From Aeromonas rivipollensis (GTDB lineage Bacteria; Pseudomonadota; Gammaproteobacteria; Enterobacterales; Aeromonadaceae), in the NCBI RefSeq assembly GCF_037811135.1, contig NZ_CP149130.1, positions 2,352,501 through 2,416,500 on the forward strand: a stretch of DNA of 64,000 bases, given 5' to 3'. Below the pieces are notes generated by a model. It was not told the origin of the DNA and searched no databases. It worked only from the letters and a program-made list of their open reading frames with translations. The translations under genes and the position numbers were made by a program. Numbering within the stretch: position 1 is the first letter of the stretch; the number at the start of each line of letters is the position of its first letter. Shown here in pieces: positions 50,614 through 60,308 of this stretch.

Positions 50614-51837
50614 ATGTATTCCTATGTAGCAAGGCAGCCCATCCTGGATCGGGAATTGAAGACCCATGCCTATGAGCTGCTGTTTCGCGACAGCCTGGAT
50701 AATGTGTTTCCCCCCATCTCCGCCCAGCTGGCCACCTCCCGACTGGTGACGGAGCAATTCCTGCAACAGAACATCGATCAGCTGCTTGGCGGCCACCCCT
50801 GCTTCATCAACTTTCCTCACTCCCTGCTGCTGGACGGCCTGGCCGAGTGCCTGCCCCAGGACAAGGTGGTGATCGAGATACTGGAAGATGCCGAACCCGA
50901 CGATGCCCTGCTGGACAAGGTGATCCAGCTCCACGGGCTGGGCTATCGGCTGGCGCTGGATGATTTCACCCTGGTCCCGGCCTGGGACAGGTTCCTGCCC
51001 TATATCCACATCATCAAGTTCGATCTGCGGGCCACGCCGCTCGCCAGCATAGAGACCTTCATGCTGACCCATAGCCACCTGCCGCTCACCTACCTCGCCG
51101 AAAAGGTGGAGGACAAGGACGAGTTTGAACGGATGAAGGGGCTCGGGGTCGAGTTGTTCCAGGGCTTCTTCTTCAGCCGGCCCCAGATGGTGCAGCAGAC
51201 CACCATGCCCCCGACCCAGCTGGTGGTGATGCAGCTGCTGAAGGTGGTCAATCAGGCCGAGCCGGATCTGGACAAGATAGAGCAGCTGCTCAACCAGGAT
51301 CTCTCCCTCTCCCTCAAGTTGCTGCGCTACGTCAACCACCTCAAGCGCTTTCCCCAGCCCATCGCCTCGTTTCGCCAGGCCGCCAGCTCCCTGGGGCACG
51401 CCCAGCTCAAACGCTTCGTGGCCCTGATCGCCGCCACCAGCGCCGGTCACGACAAGAGTGCCGAGCTGCATCAGATGTCCCTCATCCGGGCCCGTTTCTG
51501 CGAGCTGCTGGCACAGACCCATGCCCCCACCCAGCAGGCGCAGCAAGCCTTCATCACCGGGCTCTTCTCCCTGCTGGACGTGCTGATGGGGCAACCGCTG
51601 GCTCAGTTGCTCGGCACCATCCCCCTGACCGCCGAGATCCGCGCCGCCCTGCTGGAGCGCAAGGGCAATCTGGGGTTCTATCTCGCGTTTTGTGAAGACT
51701 ACGAGAAGGCCAACTGGCAACGGATCGCCGCCAGCACTGCCCGCCTGGGGCTCAATGAAGAGAAGGTCAGCCACCTCTATCTGGCCGCCACCACCTGGGT
51801 CAATCAGCAGCTCCAGGCCATGGAAGGGACGGACTGA
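50614..51837 (+). CDS. EAL-HDOD signalling protein (YuxH/CdgJ type)
   Basis: A 407-residue cytosolic protein. The EAL-like domain covers about 1-200: YELLFR replaces EALxR, with the Glu and Arg kept. It also has CFINFP, VIEILED, ALDDF, IKFDLR, YLAEKVED and LFQGFFFSRP. Most metal and catalytic positions thus seem present, although EAL-HDOD proteins are often enzymatically weak or inactive. The HDOD domain covers about 205-400 (LKLLRYVNHLKRFPQPIASFRQA). ATG 50614 lies 7 nt after GGAG; ATG 50599 is the alternative. Likely role in cyclic di-GMP-linked motility or biofilm control, inferred from the family. Confidence 0.9.
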   Translation: MYSYVARQPILDRELKTHAYELLFRDSLDNVFPPISAQLATSRLVTEQFLQQNIDQLLGGHPCFINFPHSLLLDGLAECLPQDKVVIEILEDAEPDDALLDKVIQLHGLGYRLALDDFTLVPAWDRFLPYIHIIKFDLRATPLASIETFMLTHSHLPLTYLAEKVEDKDEFERMKGLGVELFQGFFFSRPQMVQQTTMPPTQLVVMQLLKVVNQAEPDLDKIEQLLNQDLSLSLKLLRYVNHLKRFPQPIASFRQAASSLGHAQLKRFVALIAATSAGHDKSAELHQMSLIRARFCELLAQTHAPTQQAQQAFITGLFSLLDVLMGQPLAQLLGTIPLTAEIRAALLERKGNLGFYLAFCEDYEKANWQRIAASTARLGLNEEKVSHLYLAATTWVNQQLQAMEGTD

Positions 51838-51879
51838 ACCCGGCTCTCCCCCGCTGTCACCTAGGCATCCCCGGAAATG

Positions 51880-51906
51880 ACAACGTCCCTGCGTGAGGGA
51901 CGTTGT
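51880..51906. terminator. Bidirectional terminator
   Basis: ACAACGTCCCT-gcgtg-AGGGACGTTGT between convergent genes, with weak T content on both sides. Confidence 0.75.
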
Positions 51907-51939
51907 GCATTTATCGGCAAGCGACTTCGAGACGACGCC

Positions 51940-53103
51940 TCAGCCCAGTTCGATGGCCATGGCGGTCGCCTCCCCGCCGCCGATACAGAGGCTCGCCACC
52001 CCTCGCCGCAGGCCCCGCGCGTGCAGGGCATGGATCAGGGTGACCAGGATGCGGGCACCGCTGGCGCCCAGGGGATGACCCAGGGCGCAGGCGCCCCCGT
52101 TCACGTTCAGCTTGTGATGGGGGATCTGGCACCCCGCCATGGCCAGCATGCTCACCATGGCAAAGGCCTCGTTCACCTCGAACAGATCCACCTCCTCCAC
52201 CGACCAGCCCACCCGGGCCAGCAGCTTGTCGATGGCGCCTACGGGGGCGCTGGTGAACTCCGCCGGCAGGGCGGCATGGCTCTGGTAGCCGACCACCCTG
52301 GCCAGCACGGGCAACCCCAGGTGCTCGGCGGTCTCGGCCCGCATCAGCACCAGTGCCGCCGCCCCGTCCGAGATGGAGCTGGCATTGGCCGCCGTGATGG
52401 TGCCCGTCTTGCTGAAGGCCGGTTTCAGGGTCGGTATCTTGTCGGGTCTGGCCTTGCCCGGTTGCTCGTCATCAGCCAGCAGCAAGGTGTCTGCGGCCAC
52501 CACGGGCGCCAGCTCTGCCTGGAAGGCGCCGCTTCGCTGCGCCGCCAGGGCCCGCTCCAGGGAGGCGATGGCGAAGGCATCCATGTCGGCCCGGGTCAGC
52601 CCGGCCCTGTCCGCACTCAGCTGGGCGTAGTGGCCCATCAGCTGCCCCTCGTAGGCATCCTGCAAGCCGTCGAGGAACATGTGATCCAGCACGCTCTGAT
52701 GGCCCATGCGAAAACCGCTCCGCGCCTTGTCCAGCAGATAGGGGGCCCGACTCATGCTCTCCATGCCGCCCGCCACCACCACATCCACCTCCCCCAGCCG
52801 CAGCCCGTCTGCCGCCAGCATCACCGCCTTCATGCCGGAGCCGCACACCTTGTTGATGGTGGTGCAGGGCACGCTGTCCGGCAGCCCGGCCCTGAGCGCC
52901 GCCTGACGGGCCGGTGCCTGCCCGACCCCGGCGCTCAGCACATTGCCCAAATAGACCTCATCGACCCGAGTTGCGTCTATCCCGGCCGCCGCCAGGGCGG
53001 CGCGGATGGCGCAGGCGCCGAGCTCGGGTGCACTCAGTGCGCTCAAGGCCCCTTGAAAGGCCCCCATGGGGGTACGTTTGGCCGCCACAATCACTATATC
53101 CAT
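51940..53103 (-). CDS. Acetyl-CoA C-acetyltransferase (thiolase II)
   Basis: A 387-residue thiolase of the AtoB/PhaA type that condenses two acetyl-CoA or cleaves acetoacetyl-CoA. Nucleophile Cys is in TTINKVCGSGMKAV (about 88), with His in NVNGGACALGHPLGASGAR and Cys in ASLCIGGGEATAM. The start is the ATG at 53103, behind AAGGAGA; the much longer upstream frame crosses the regulator gene. It is divergent from a LiuR-type regulator, which suggests a place in branched-chain amino acid or acetoacetate breakdown. Confidence 0.93.
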   Translation of the reverse strand: MDIVIVAAKRTPMGAFQGALSALSAPELGACAIRAALAAAGIDATRVDEVYLGNVLSAGVGQAPARQAALRAGLPDSVPCTTINKVCGSGMKAVMLAADGLRLGEVDVVVAGGMESMSRAPYLLDKARSGFRMGHQSVLDHMFLDGLQDAYEGQLMGHYAQLSADRAGLTRADMDAFAIASLERALAAQRSGAFQAELAPVVAADTLLLADDEQPGKARPDKIPTLKPAFSKTGTITAANASSISDGAAALVLMRAETAEHLGLPVLARVVGYQSHAALPAEFTSAPVGAIDKLLARVGWSVEEVDLFEVNEAFAMVSMLAMAGCQIPHHKLNVNGGACALGHPLGASGARILVTLIHALHARGLRRGVASLCIGGGEATAMAIELG

Positions 53104-53175
53104 CAATCGCACTCTCCTTGTTACATTGGGATAACATATGCCGCCGCCGTCACCGGAACAAGACTTGCGGGCAAG

Positions 53176-53190
53176 TTGACGTTTGGGTAA
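53176..53190. promoter_or_regulatory. Candidate LiuR-type operator
   Basis: TTGACGTTTGGGTAA resembles the MerR-family LiuR box (TTTACGTTnACGTAAA-like) with a degraded right half. It lies between the divergent thiolase and regulator genes, 46 nt before the regulator start. Confidence 0.4.
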
Positions 53191-53235
53191 GGTGCCAGCC
53201 TGCATTGACAACCAGATGACAGCCAAGACAGCCCT

Positions 53236-53634
53236 ATGACCAAATCCAAGGATGACGCCCGGACCTTCAGCATCAGCGAGCTGGCCCGTGAATTCGATGT
53301 GACCACCCGCAGTATCCGCTTCTACGAGGATCAGGGCCTGCTGAACCCGACGCGCCAGGGGCAGACCCGGATCTACAGCCGTCAGGACAGGGTACGCCTC
53401 AAGCTGACCCTGCGTGGCAAACGGCTGGGCTTCAGCCTCGCGGACATCCGCGAGCTGTTCGATCTCTACGACGCGGACAAGAGCAGCCGCTCCCAGCTGC
53501 AGACCATGCTGGGGCTGGTGGCCGACAAGCGGGAGACGCTGCAGCAGCAGCTGGAAGACATCCAGATGGTCTTGCTGGAGCTGGAGGCCGCCGAGCAGCG
53601 CTGCCGGCAGGCACTGGGCCAGCTGACTCCCTGA
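53236..53634 (+). CDS. MerR-family regulator, LiuR-like
   Basis: A 132-residue regulator with a MerR helix-turn-helix (about 12-80: FSISELAREFDVTTRSIRFY, EDQGLLNPTRQGQTRIYS) and a dimerising coiled coil (about 90-128). No metal-binding cysteines occur in the metal-sensor positions; the only Cys is in EQRCRQAL. This fits LiuR, which controls leucine/isovalerate degradation in other proteobacteria. The liu genes themselves are not in the window; only a thiolase is adjacent. Terminator at 53679 follows. Confidence 0.85.
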   Translation: MTKSKDDARTFSISELAREFDVTTRSIRFYEDQGLLNPTRQGQTRIYSRQDRVRLKLTLRGKRLGFSLADIRELFDLYDADKSSRSQLQTMLGLVADKRETLQQQLEDIQMVLLELEAAEQRCRQALGQLTP

Positions 53635-53670
53635 GTCGGCAAGGGAAGAACGGCCATGCCGGTCCGAAGC

Positions 53671-53702
53671 AAATAAAAAGAGGGAGGCTTGCGCCTCCCT
53701 CT
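53671..53702. terminator. Bidirectional terminator between regulator and symporter
   Basis: AGAGGGAGGC-ttgc-GCCTCCCTCT with TTGTC on the plus side and TTTTATTTG on the minus side. Confidence 0.9.
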
Positions 53703-53728
53703 TGTCATTCATGGCAGTGAGCCTGGTC

Positions 53729-54973
53729 TCAGGCTTCCTTGCTCCAGCGGTTCGGATCGTAATCCGGGCTGTAGCGATCGACGATGATGGCGCAGGCCGC
53801 ATCGCCGGTGATGTTCAGCGCGGTACGAATCATGTCGAACAGGCGATCCAGCGCGAACAGCAGGGGCAGCCCCTCGATGGGGATGCCGGCCGCCAGCAGC
53901 ACGGCCACTACCAGGAAGCTCGGGCCCGGCACGCCGGCCTGACCGATGGCACCCAGGGTCGAGGTGACGATGATGGCCGCCCAGGCGCCCATGCTGAGGT
54001 CGATGTTGTAGACCTGGGCGAAGAAGATGGCCACCAGACCGTAATAGATGGCGTTGCCGCTCATGTTGATGGTGGCACCCAGCGGCAGCACGAAGGAGGC
54101 AGTGGCGTTGGTCACCTTCAGATCGTGCTCGCAGGTCTCCATGTTGACCGGCAGGGTCGCCATGGAAGAGGCGGTGGAGAAGGCCACGATCTGCGGCTTC
54201 TTCATGGCCGAGAAGTACTTGCGTACCGGCGTGTTGGAGAAGAAGGCGATCAGCAGCGGGTAGACCACGAAGCCGAAGATGAGGATGGCGGCGACATAGA
54301 CCACGAACAGCTTGAGCACCAGGGTCAGCACGTCGAAGCCATAGGTGCCGATGGCATCGGCCATCAGGCCGAAGACCCCGATGGGGGCAATCAGCATCAC
54401 CTTGTTGATCATCCAGACGAAGGCGTCCACCAGGGTGTTGAGGCCATCCACCAGCGGCTTGGCGCGCTCACGGGGCTGCTTGGCCAGCGCTATGCCGAGG
54501 AACATGCAGAACACCAGGATCTGCAGTATGTTTGCCTCGTTCAGGGCGCTGAACACATTGGTCGGGATCATCCCAAGCAGGGTGGCCACGGCGTCCGGCA
54601 GGGCGCCCTTGTCGGCGTAGTCACCGGAGAACATGGCGGCCGTGGAGCCGAAATCGACCCCGACGCCGGGCTTGAAGATCTGACCCATCACCAGCGCCAG
54701 CAGCACCGCCAGGGCGGAGGTACCGAGGAAGAAGGCGAGCGTGGTCACCCCTATCTTGCCCGCGGCCGGGCTGGCCCCCAGATTGGCGGCCCCGGACAGG
54801 ATGGCGACCGCCACCAGCGGGATCACCAGCATCTTGATCAGCTGGATGAAGAGCGTACCCAGGGGGGCGAAGACGGTCGCCTGCTCACCCATGAGGGCAC
54901 CCACCAGCGCCCCCAGGATCATGGCAACCACAACCTGGAAGCCGATATTTTTAATTAATCCTTTTGTCAACAC
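53729..54973 (-). CDS. Dicarboxylate/amino acid:cation symporter (DAACS family)
   Basis: A 414-residue secondary transporter with about eight helices and two re-entrant loops. Signature segments are AFSTASSMATLPVNME (serine-rich HP1 motif), LPLGATINMSGNAIYYG (TM7 NM-G motif) and VPGPSFLVVAVLLAAGIP. It imports glutamate, aspartate, serine or C4-dicarboxylates with Na+ or H+; which one is unclear. I chose GTG at 54973, 7 nt after AAAGGA on the minus strand, rather than the longer frame. The serine deaminase genes nearby make serine or threonine uptake an attractive but untested idea. Confidence 0.9.
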   Translation of the reverse strand: MLTKGLIKNIGFQVVVAMILGALVGALMGEQATVFAPLGTLFIQLIKMLVIPLVAVAILSGAANLGASPAAGKIGVTTLAFFLGTSALAVLLALVMGQIFKPGVGVDFGSTAAMFSGDYADKGALPDAVATLLGMIPTNVFSALNEANILQILVFCMFLGIALAKQPRERAKPLVDGLNTLVDAFVWMINKVMLIAPIGVFGLMADAIGTYGFDVLTLVLKLFVVYVAAILIFGFVVYPLLIAFFSNTPVRKYFSAMKKPQIVAFSTASSMATLPVNMETCEHDLKVTNATASFVLPLGATINMSGNAIYYGLVAIFFAQVYNIDLSMGAWAAIIVTSTLGAIGQAGVPGPSFLVVAVLLAAGIPIEGLPLLFALDRLFDMIRTALNITGDAACAIIVDRYSPDYDPNRWSKEA

Positions 54974-55242
54974 AGAATGTTCCTTTATTAAGCAATTACT
55001 CACACTTTGGCAGTGCAAATGACCACCCAGAGCGTCAAATCCTCTCCATTGCTCTGGCGGCGCGCTTTATCTCATATTTATTACCCGTTTAACATCGTGA
55101 TCCCTGAACGAAACGAATTTTTATGGTTTTTCACAAAGTTGAGACCCACAAGAAACTCTCCGTTTTTTCCCTATTTCACCATGACAATCGCCAAAATAAT
55201 GTGCTACTTTTGCTCTGCAAACGTGCATACAGGGAAGAAAAG

Positions 55243-55527
55243 ATGCTGAAAGTTAACGAATATTTTGACGGAAATGTTAAATCCATCGGTTTCGAGCAAA
55301 AAGGCGAGAAAGCCACGGTCGGTGTGATGGAAGCGGGTGATTACCAGTTCAACACCGCCGCCCCGGAGCGGATGACGGTGATCAAGGGTGCCCTTCGCAT
55401 CCAGCTGGCCGATGAAGACGAGTGGCACAGCTACCATCAGGGCGAGTCCTTCGACGTGGCCGGTCACTCCTCCTTCAAGCTGGAAGTGAAGACAGCCACC
55501 GCCTACCTGTGCGAGTTCCTCGACTGA
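55243..55527 (+). CDS. ppnP: Pyrimidine/purine nucleoside phosphorylase PpnP
   Basis: A 94-residue cupin-fold protein, same length as E. coli PpnP (YaiE). Recognisable parts: MLKVNEYFDGNVKSIGF, TVGVMEAGDYQFNTAAPERM and WHSYHQGESFDVAG. It phosphorolyses several nucleosides to bases and ribose 1-phosphate. ATG 55243 follows AGGGAAGAAA. The frame is open further upstream, but homology starts here. An AT-rich promoter region lies upstream. Confidence 0.94.
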   Translation: MLKVNEYFDGNVKSIGFEQKGEKATVGVMEAGDYQFNTAAPERMTVIKGALRIQLADEDEWHSYHQGESFDVAGHSSFKLEVKTATAYLCEFLD

Positions 55528-55535
55528 TAGCCCCG

Positions 55536-55579
55536 CAGGGGTGCCATGAGATGCAGATCCGCTCCTCCTGGCACCCCTG
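55536..55579 (+). terminator. Hairpin after ppnP
   Basis: CAGGGGTGCCA (55536-55546) pairs with TGGCACCCCTG (55569-55579) across a 22 nt loop. The tail ATCCCCCTGTTTTG is partly T-rich. Confidence 0.6.
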
Positions 55580-55693
55580 ATCCCCCTGTTTTGCCCCATT
55601 TCCACACCGCCATCACAGGCTGTCACTTCCCCCCTTTTCATCGACTACAAAAAATTTACAATGTTTAGACGAAATCCATAATCGGAGTACGTC

Positions 55694-57076
55694 ATGATCA
55701 GTGTCTTCGACCTGTTTTCCATCGGGATTGGTCCCTCCTCCTCCCACACAGTTGGGCCGATGCGGGCAGCCTGCGCCTTCGTGCACACCCTCAAGCAGAG
55801 CGCACTCCTCTCCCGCACCGAGCGCGTCGTGGTCGAGTGCTACGGCTCCCTCGGCCAGACCGGCAAGGGTCATGGCACCGGCAAGGCCATCATCCTGGGG
55901 CTGGCCGGCTTTGAACCCGAATCCGTGGACATCGAGGCCATCCCCGCCTTCCTCGATCAGGTAGAGCACAGCCAGACCCTGCGGCTGGGAGGGGAACAAC
56001 CGAGCCAGTTCCCCCGCGTCGGTGCCATCATCTTCAATCGGCGCAAGACCCTGCCCGCCCACTCCAACGGCATGACACTGCGCGCCTTCGCGGGCGACAG
56101 CCTGCTGTTCGAGCAGACCTACTACTCCATCGGTGGCGGCTTCATCATCGAGGAGAGCCACTTCGCCAACGCCAGGGAAGAGGCCGCCCGCTTCGATGCC
56201 GCCCACCCCGTCCCCTACCCCTTCGAGAGCGGGGCCCAGCTGCTGGCCCACTGCAAGGAAAGCGGCCTCTCCATCTCGGGATTGATGCTGGCCAATGAGA
56301 AGGTGTTTCGCAGCGAAGCCGAGATAAAGGCAGGCCTGCGCAAGATCTGGCAGGCGATGCAGGGCTGTGTCGAGCGCGGTTGCAGGAGCGAGGGGGTGTT
56401 GCCAGGGGGGCTCAAGGTGAAACGCCGCGCCCCTGCCCTCTATCGTCAGCTCTGTGGCGAGACCAACTTCAACAAGGATCCCCTGATGGTGATGGAGTGG
56501 GTGGACCTGTTTGCCCTGGCCGTCAACGAGGAGAATGCCGCCGGTGGCCGGGTGGTGACCGCCCCCACCAACGGCGCCGCCGGCATCATCCCCGCCGTGC
56601 TGCACTATTACGATCGCTTCGTGCGCAAGGTGGATGACGAGCTGCTGATGCAGTACTTCCTCACCGCCGCCGCCATCGGCATCTTGTACAAGAAGAACGC
56701 CTCCCTGTCGGGGGCCGAGGTGGGTTGTCAGGGAGAAGTGGGGGTCGCCTGCTCCATGGCCGCGGGCGCCCTGGCCGAGCTGCTGGGCGGCAGCCCGGCG
56801 GTGGTCGAGAACGCCGCCGAGATCGGCATGGAGCACAACCTGGGGCTGACCTGCGATCCCATCGGCGGCCTGGTACAGGTCCCCTGCATAGAGCGCAACG
56901 CCATGGGGGCGGTCAAGGCGATCAATGCCGCCCGCCTCGCCCTGCGTGGCACCGGCGAGCACAAGGTCTCCCTGGACAAGGTGATCAGGACCATGTGGGA
57001 AACCGGCAACGACATGAAGACCAAGTACAAGGAGACAGCCCGCGGCGGCCTCGCCGTCAACATCACCGAATGTTAA
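55694..57076 (+). CDS. L-serine ammonia-lyase, iron-sulfur type (copy 1)
   Basis: A 460-residue one-chain L-serine deaminase that makes pyruvate and ammonia using a [4Fe-4S] cluster. The N-terminal beta domain has [14 protein letters not shown]; the alpha domain has [21 protein letters not shown]. Cluster cysteines lie in [19 protein letters not shown] and [15 protein letters not shown] precedes the ATG. A close paralogue follows after its own terminator. The copies differ mainly in residues 100-150. Confidence 0.94.
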   Translation: MISVFDLFSIGIGPSSSHTVGPMRAACAFVHTLKQSALLSRTERVVVECYGSLGQTGKGHGTGKAIILGLAGFEPESVDIEAIPAFLDQVEHSQTLRLGGEQPSQFPRVGAIIFNRRKTLPAHSNGMTLRAFAGDSLLFEQTYYSIGGGFIIEESHFANAREEAARFDAAHPVPYPFESGAQLLAHCKESGLSISGLMLANEKVFRSEAEIKAGLRKIWQAMQGCVERGCRSEGVLPGGLKVKRRAPALYRQLCGETNFNKDPLMVMEWVDLFALAVNEENAAGGRVVTAPTNGAAGIIPAVLHYYDRFVRKVDDELLMQYFLTAAAIGILYKKNASLSGAEVGCQGEVGVACSMAAGALAELLGGSPAVVENAAEIGMEHNLGLTCDPIGGLVQVPCIERNAMGAVKAINAARLALRGTGEHKVSLDKVIRTMWETGNDMKTKYKETARGGLAVNITEC

Positions 57077-57109
57077 GCCTGGGTGAAAACGACCTCAGAT
57101 GAACCTCAG

Positions 57110-57135
57110 ATACCCGGCCTCGCCGGGTATTTTTT
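57110..57135 (+). terminator. Terminator of the first serine deaminase gene
   Basis: ATACCCGGC-ctc-GCCGGGTAT followed by TTTTT. Confidence 0.93.
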
Positions 57136-57194
57136 CGCAAAACGTTTGCCTTGCGCTTAACAAAATGGATAACCATCAAAATAAATTTTATACT
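57136..57194 (+). promoter_or_regulatory. Promoter region of the second serine deaminase gene
   Basis: GCAAAACGTTTGCC (57137-57150) is close to a LacI/PurR-family palindrome with one extra A in the left half. TATACT at 57189-57194 is a candidate -10 with a weak TGGATA 17 nt upstream. Confidence 0.35.
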
Positions 57195-57362
57195 CGCGCC
57201 GTGAATTCAACAAAAATAGATCTATTTCAACTTTTTTTAGGCAGGAAGCCGTTACACTGCGGTTATCTGGTTCCCTGGCCTTTGTGACGACAGACCCGTC
57301 CCATGGATCACCCTTTCTGCGAGCGGGCATGGCGCCCCCTTCTACCCTGAGGTAATTGTTAC

Positions 57363-58733
57363 ATGATCAGCGTTTTTGATATCTTCAAAATCGGTGTTGG
57401 CCCCTCCTCTTCCCACACTGTCGGCCCGATGAAAGCAGCCAAACAGTTCGTGGATGATCTGCGTGCTAGCGGCAAGATCCGTGACATCACCCGGATCCAG
57501 GTTGACGTCTATGGCTCCCTCTCCTGGACCGGCAAAGGCCACCACACCGACACCGCCATCATCATGGGGCTGGCCGGCAACCTGCCGGAAAATGTCGACA
57601 TCGACGGCATTCCTGAATTCATCTCCCGGGTCGAGCAGACCGGTCGCCTGCCCATCGGTCTGCACTGCCACACCGTCAGCTTCCCGAAAGGCGCCATGGT
57701 GTTCCATGACGAGGCCCTGCCCCTGCACGAGAACGGCATGAAGCTGACCGCCTTCATCGAAGACGAGGCCATCTACAGCAAGACCTATTACTCCATCGGC
57801 GGTGGCTTCATCGTCGACGAAGAGAGCTTCGGCAAGGCCGACAGCGGCGACATGACCGTCAACTACCCCTTCAAGAGCGCCGCCGAGCTGCTCGCCCACT
57901 GCGGCCAGACCGGTCTCTCCATCTCCGCCCTGATGCTGGAGAACGAGAAGTGCTTCAACACTCCGGAAGAGATCTACAAGAAACTTGGCAAGATCTGGAC
58001 CACCATGCGTGAAGGGATAGAGCGCGGTTGCCGCACCGAGGGTGTCCTGGCCGGTCCGCTGCGGGTGCCGCGCCGTGCCGCTCCCCTCTACCGTCAGCTG
58101 ACCACCAACGAGCATCTCTCCAACGACCCCATGAGCATCGTCGACTGGGTCAACATGTTCGCCCTGGCGGTGAGTGAAGAGAACGCCGCCGGTGGCCGCG
58201 TCGTCACCGCCCCGACCAACGGCGCCGCGGGCATCATCCCGGCCGTGCTGGCCTACTACGACAAGTTCATCCAGCCGGTCGGCCGCGACGAATACACCCG
58301 CTTCTACCTGGCCGCCGCCGCCGTCGGCATGCTCTACAAGATGAACGCCTCCATCTCAGGTGCCGAAGTGGGTTGCCAGGGTGAGGTAGGTGTCTCCTGC
58401 TCCATGGCAGCCGCCGGCCTGACCGAACTCATGGGCGGCAGCCCGGAGCAGGTGTGTGAAGCGGCCGAGATCGGCATGGAGCACAATCTGGGTCTGACCT
58501 GCGATCCGGTCGCCGGTCAGGTACAGGTGCCCTGCATCGAGCGCAACGCCATCGCCGCCATGAAGGCGGTCAACTCCTCCCGCATGGCCCTGCGTCGTAC
58601 CTCCAAGCCCCGTGTCTCCCTGGACAAGGTCATCGAGACCATGTACATCACCGGCAAGGACATGGACTCCAAGTACCGTGAGACCTCCCGCGGTGGCCTG
58701 GCCATCAAGGTGATGCAGGTTGCCTGCGAATAA
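57363..58733 (+). CDS. L-serine ammonia-lyase, iron-sulfur type (copy 2)
   Basis: A 456-residue L-serine deaminase, strongly similar to the preceding gene product. It has [35 protein letters not shown], and cluster cysteines in [22 protein letters not shown] and [17 protein letters not shown] precedes the ATG. Having both copies adjacent but separately terminated and promoted suggests tandem duplication with different control, like the sdaA/sdaB pair of E. coli, which is unlinked there. I cannot say which copy corresponds to which. Confidence 0.95.
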   Translation: MISVFDIFKIGVGPSSSHTVGPMKAAKQFVDDLRASGKIRDITRIQVDVYGSLSWTGKGHHTDTAIIMGLAGNLPENVDIDGIPEFISRVEQTGRLPIGLHCHTVSFPKGAMVFHDEALPLHENGMKLTAFIEDEAIYSKTYYSIGGGFIVDEESFGKADSGDMTVNYPFKSAAELLAHCGQTGLSISALMLENEKCFNTPEEIYKKLGKIWTTMREGIERGCRTEGVLAGPLRVPRRAAPLYRQLTTNEHLSNDPMSIVDWVNMFALAVSEENAAGGRVVTAPTNGAAGIIPAVLAYYDKFIQPVGRDEYTRFYLAAAAVGMLYKMNASISGAEVGCQGEVGVSCSMAAAGLTELMGGSPEQVCEAAEIGMEHNLGLTCDPVAGQVQVPCIERNAIAAMKAVNSSRMALRRTSKPRVSLDKVIETMYITGKDMDSKYRETSRGGLAIKVMQVACE

Positions 58734-58752
58734 GCGGCAAACAGCAGATGCA

Positions 58753-58783
58753 AAAAAGGCGGGAGAGATTCCCGCCTTTTTTC
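58753..58783 (+). terminator. Terminator of the second serine deaminase gene
   Basis: AAAAAAGGCGGGA-gaga-TCCCGCCTTTTTT, working in both directions by composition. Confidence 0.93.
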
Positions 58784-58964
58784 TGCCATTTTCTCAGGGC
58801 AGGCGCACTGGCATGAAGAATAAAGAGGAAGGGGGCAATTCATCCGTCAGGGGTCATAGTGGGGAGGGATGAGTTTGCTATCTTATTCGGCGACCCCCCC
58901 CACCATCTTATTCCGCTCTTATCCCACTTTTATCCCGCACTTGCTCCGCTCTTCTATTCCACTT

Positions 58965-59924
58965 TTATTCCACTATCCGATCCGCAAGGGTGCCAACCGC
59001 CACCACGAAATAGGGGGAGCGGTTCCAGTGGCGCAGCACCCGATAATTGTCATAGGCAAGGTAACTGCGGCCATGAACGTCATCGGGCCGGATGAGGGAG
59101 GCCTGCATCTCGACGCTGGGCAGGGGTGAGCCATCCAGTTGCCGCACCCCGAGCGCCTGCCAGGCCGACAGCATCTTGCGGGTCTCAAGCCCCAGCAGCG
59201 CCGGATCGAGAGCCTCGGGCACCCTCACTCGCCGTCCCCAGGTCTGGTCCTCGCGCCAGCCGTTCTGGTGCAGATAATTGGCTGCCGATCCAAATACATC
59301 CGCGAGATTGCCCCACAGATCCTTCCTGCCGTCCCCGTCCTGATCGACCGCGTATTTGAGGAAGGACGAGGGCATGAACTGCACCTGCCCCATGGCCCCC
59401 GCCCAGGAGCCCTTGAAGGCGGCGGGGATCACGTGCCCCTGCTCTATGATGCGCAGGGCATCGAACAGCTGATCCTTGAAGAAGGCTTCTCGGCGCCCTT
59501 CCCAGGCCAGGGTCGCCAGGGAGGAGATCAGCGGGAAATTACCGGTGAGTTTGCCGAAATTGGTTTCTATGCCCCACAAGGCGACAATAAAACGGGGCTG
59601 CACCCCATATTCATCGCCTATTTTCGTGAGCAGCGGCAGATGCTGGCGATATAACGCCCGGGCTTGCTTGACTTTCCATTCCGGCACGGCGCGGGGAATA
59701 TAGGATTCCAGGGTCAGTTTGAATTCCGGCTGATTTTTGTCGTGCTTGATGGCCGCCTCAATGAGGCGAATATCGGCAAAGGCGGCCGTTACCGTCGCAG
59801 GCTGGATGCCGGCCGCCAGGGCCTGCTGTTTGAGACCCGTCACATAATGGTCAAAATCGACGCTGGCCTCCAGGGGCGCACTTAATAGTGCGCTCAACAA
59901 TAACAGTGCCAGCCGACCCTGCAT
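58965..59924 (-). CDS. Lytic murein transglycosylase, MltB family
   Basis: A 319-residue periplasmic enzyme that cleaves peptidoglycan to 1,6-anhydro products. The signal peptide (about 1-20, LALLLLSALLSAPLEAS) has no lipobox Cys, so it is soluble rather than a lipoprotein. Catalytic Glu is in ALWGIETNFGKLTG (about 118), with GAMGQVQFMPSSFLKYAVD and DGDGRKDLWGNLADVFGSAANYL typical of SLT_2/MltB. The start overlaps the ycgL stop by 1 nt (the shared base of ATGA on the minus strand), so the two are co-expressed. Confidence 0.92.
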   Translation of the reverse strand: MQGRLALLLLSALLSAPLEASVDFDHYVTGLKQQALAAGIQPATVTAAFADIRLIEAAIKHDKNQPEFKLTLESYIPRAVPEWKVKQARALYRQHLPLLTKIGDEYGVQPRFIVALWGIETNFGKLTGNFPLISSLATLAWEGRREAFFKDQLFDALRIIEQGHVIPAAFKGSWAGAMGQVQFMPSSFLKYAVDQDGDGRKDLWGNLADVFGSAANYLHQNGWREDQTWGRRVRVPEALDPALLGLETRKMLSAWQALGVRQLDGSPLPSVEMQASLIRPDDVHGRSYLAYDNYRVLRHWNRSPYFVVAVGTLADRIVE

Positions 59925-60202
59925 CAGCGGGCGCCCTTTAATTGTGCCTTGTGCTGCTCCAGCAAATTTTCCGGTGGAGGAGGTACCTGCAGATAGAAAC
60001 CCTGGCTCTGCAGCGCCGCCATCACCCGCTCGGTGGAGGCGATCCCCAGGGGCTTGGCCGGGTCCAGCTTGGTCATCAAGACCAGCTCGGGGCGTCCGAA
60101 GGTACTCATCAGTGCCTCTGGCACACGGGAAAAGTCCTCTCTTCTTTCAATAAAGAGATAGGTCTCGGCTTTTTTGCGACTTTTATAGACTGCACACAAC
60201 AT
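59924..60202 (-). CDS. ycgL: YcgL-domain protein
   Basis: A 92-residue protein matching the YcgL family: MLCAVYKSRKKAETYLFIE, then VPEALMSTFGRPELVLMTKL and a basic C-terminus. Function is unknown. ycgL commonly lies beside minCDE in gammaproteobacteria, as here, divergent from minC. It overlaps the mltB-type gene. Confidence 0.92.
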   Translation of the reverse strand: MLCAVYKSRKKAETYLFIERREDFSRVPEALMSTFGRPELVLMTKLDPAKPLGIASTERVMAALQSQGFYLQVPPPPENLLEQHKAQLKGAR

Positions 60203-60211
60203 GGAAATTGA

Positions 60212-60217
60212 TATAAT
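60212..60217 (+). promoter_or_regulatory. Candidate -10 box for minC
   Basis: TATAAT lies about 90 nt before minC, within the 106 nt gap between divergent ycgL and minC. The -35 region is poor. TATAAC at 60251 is an alternative. Confidence 0.3.
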
Positions 60218-60308
60218 CCGACGGGTTCATTGCCTCTGGTGGTGGCAAACTATAACATCAGGAATTGAATAACAATAACGTATTACCGTCTCGGTTCGGG
60301 GAAGATTC

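Noticed and set aside
53702..54958. A 418-codon open frame opposite the symporter gene
   Set aside because: It is rich in Gly, His, Asp and Gln, typical of an antisense frame to a membrane protein.
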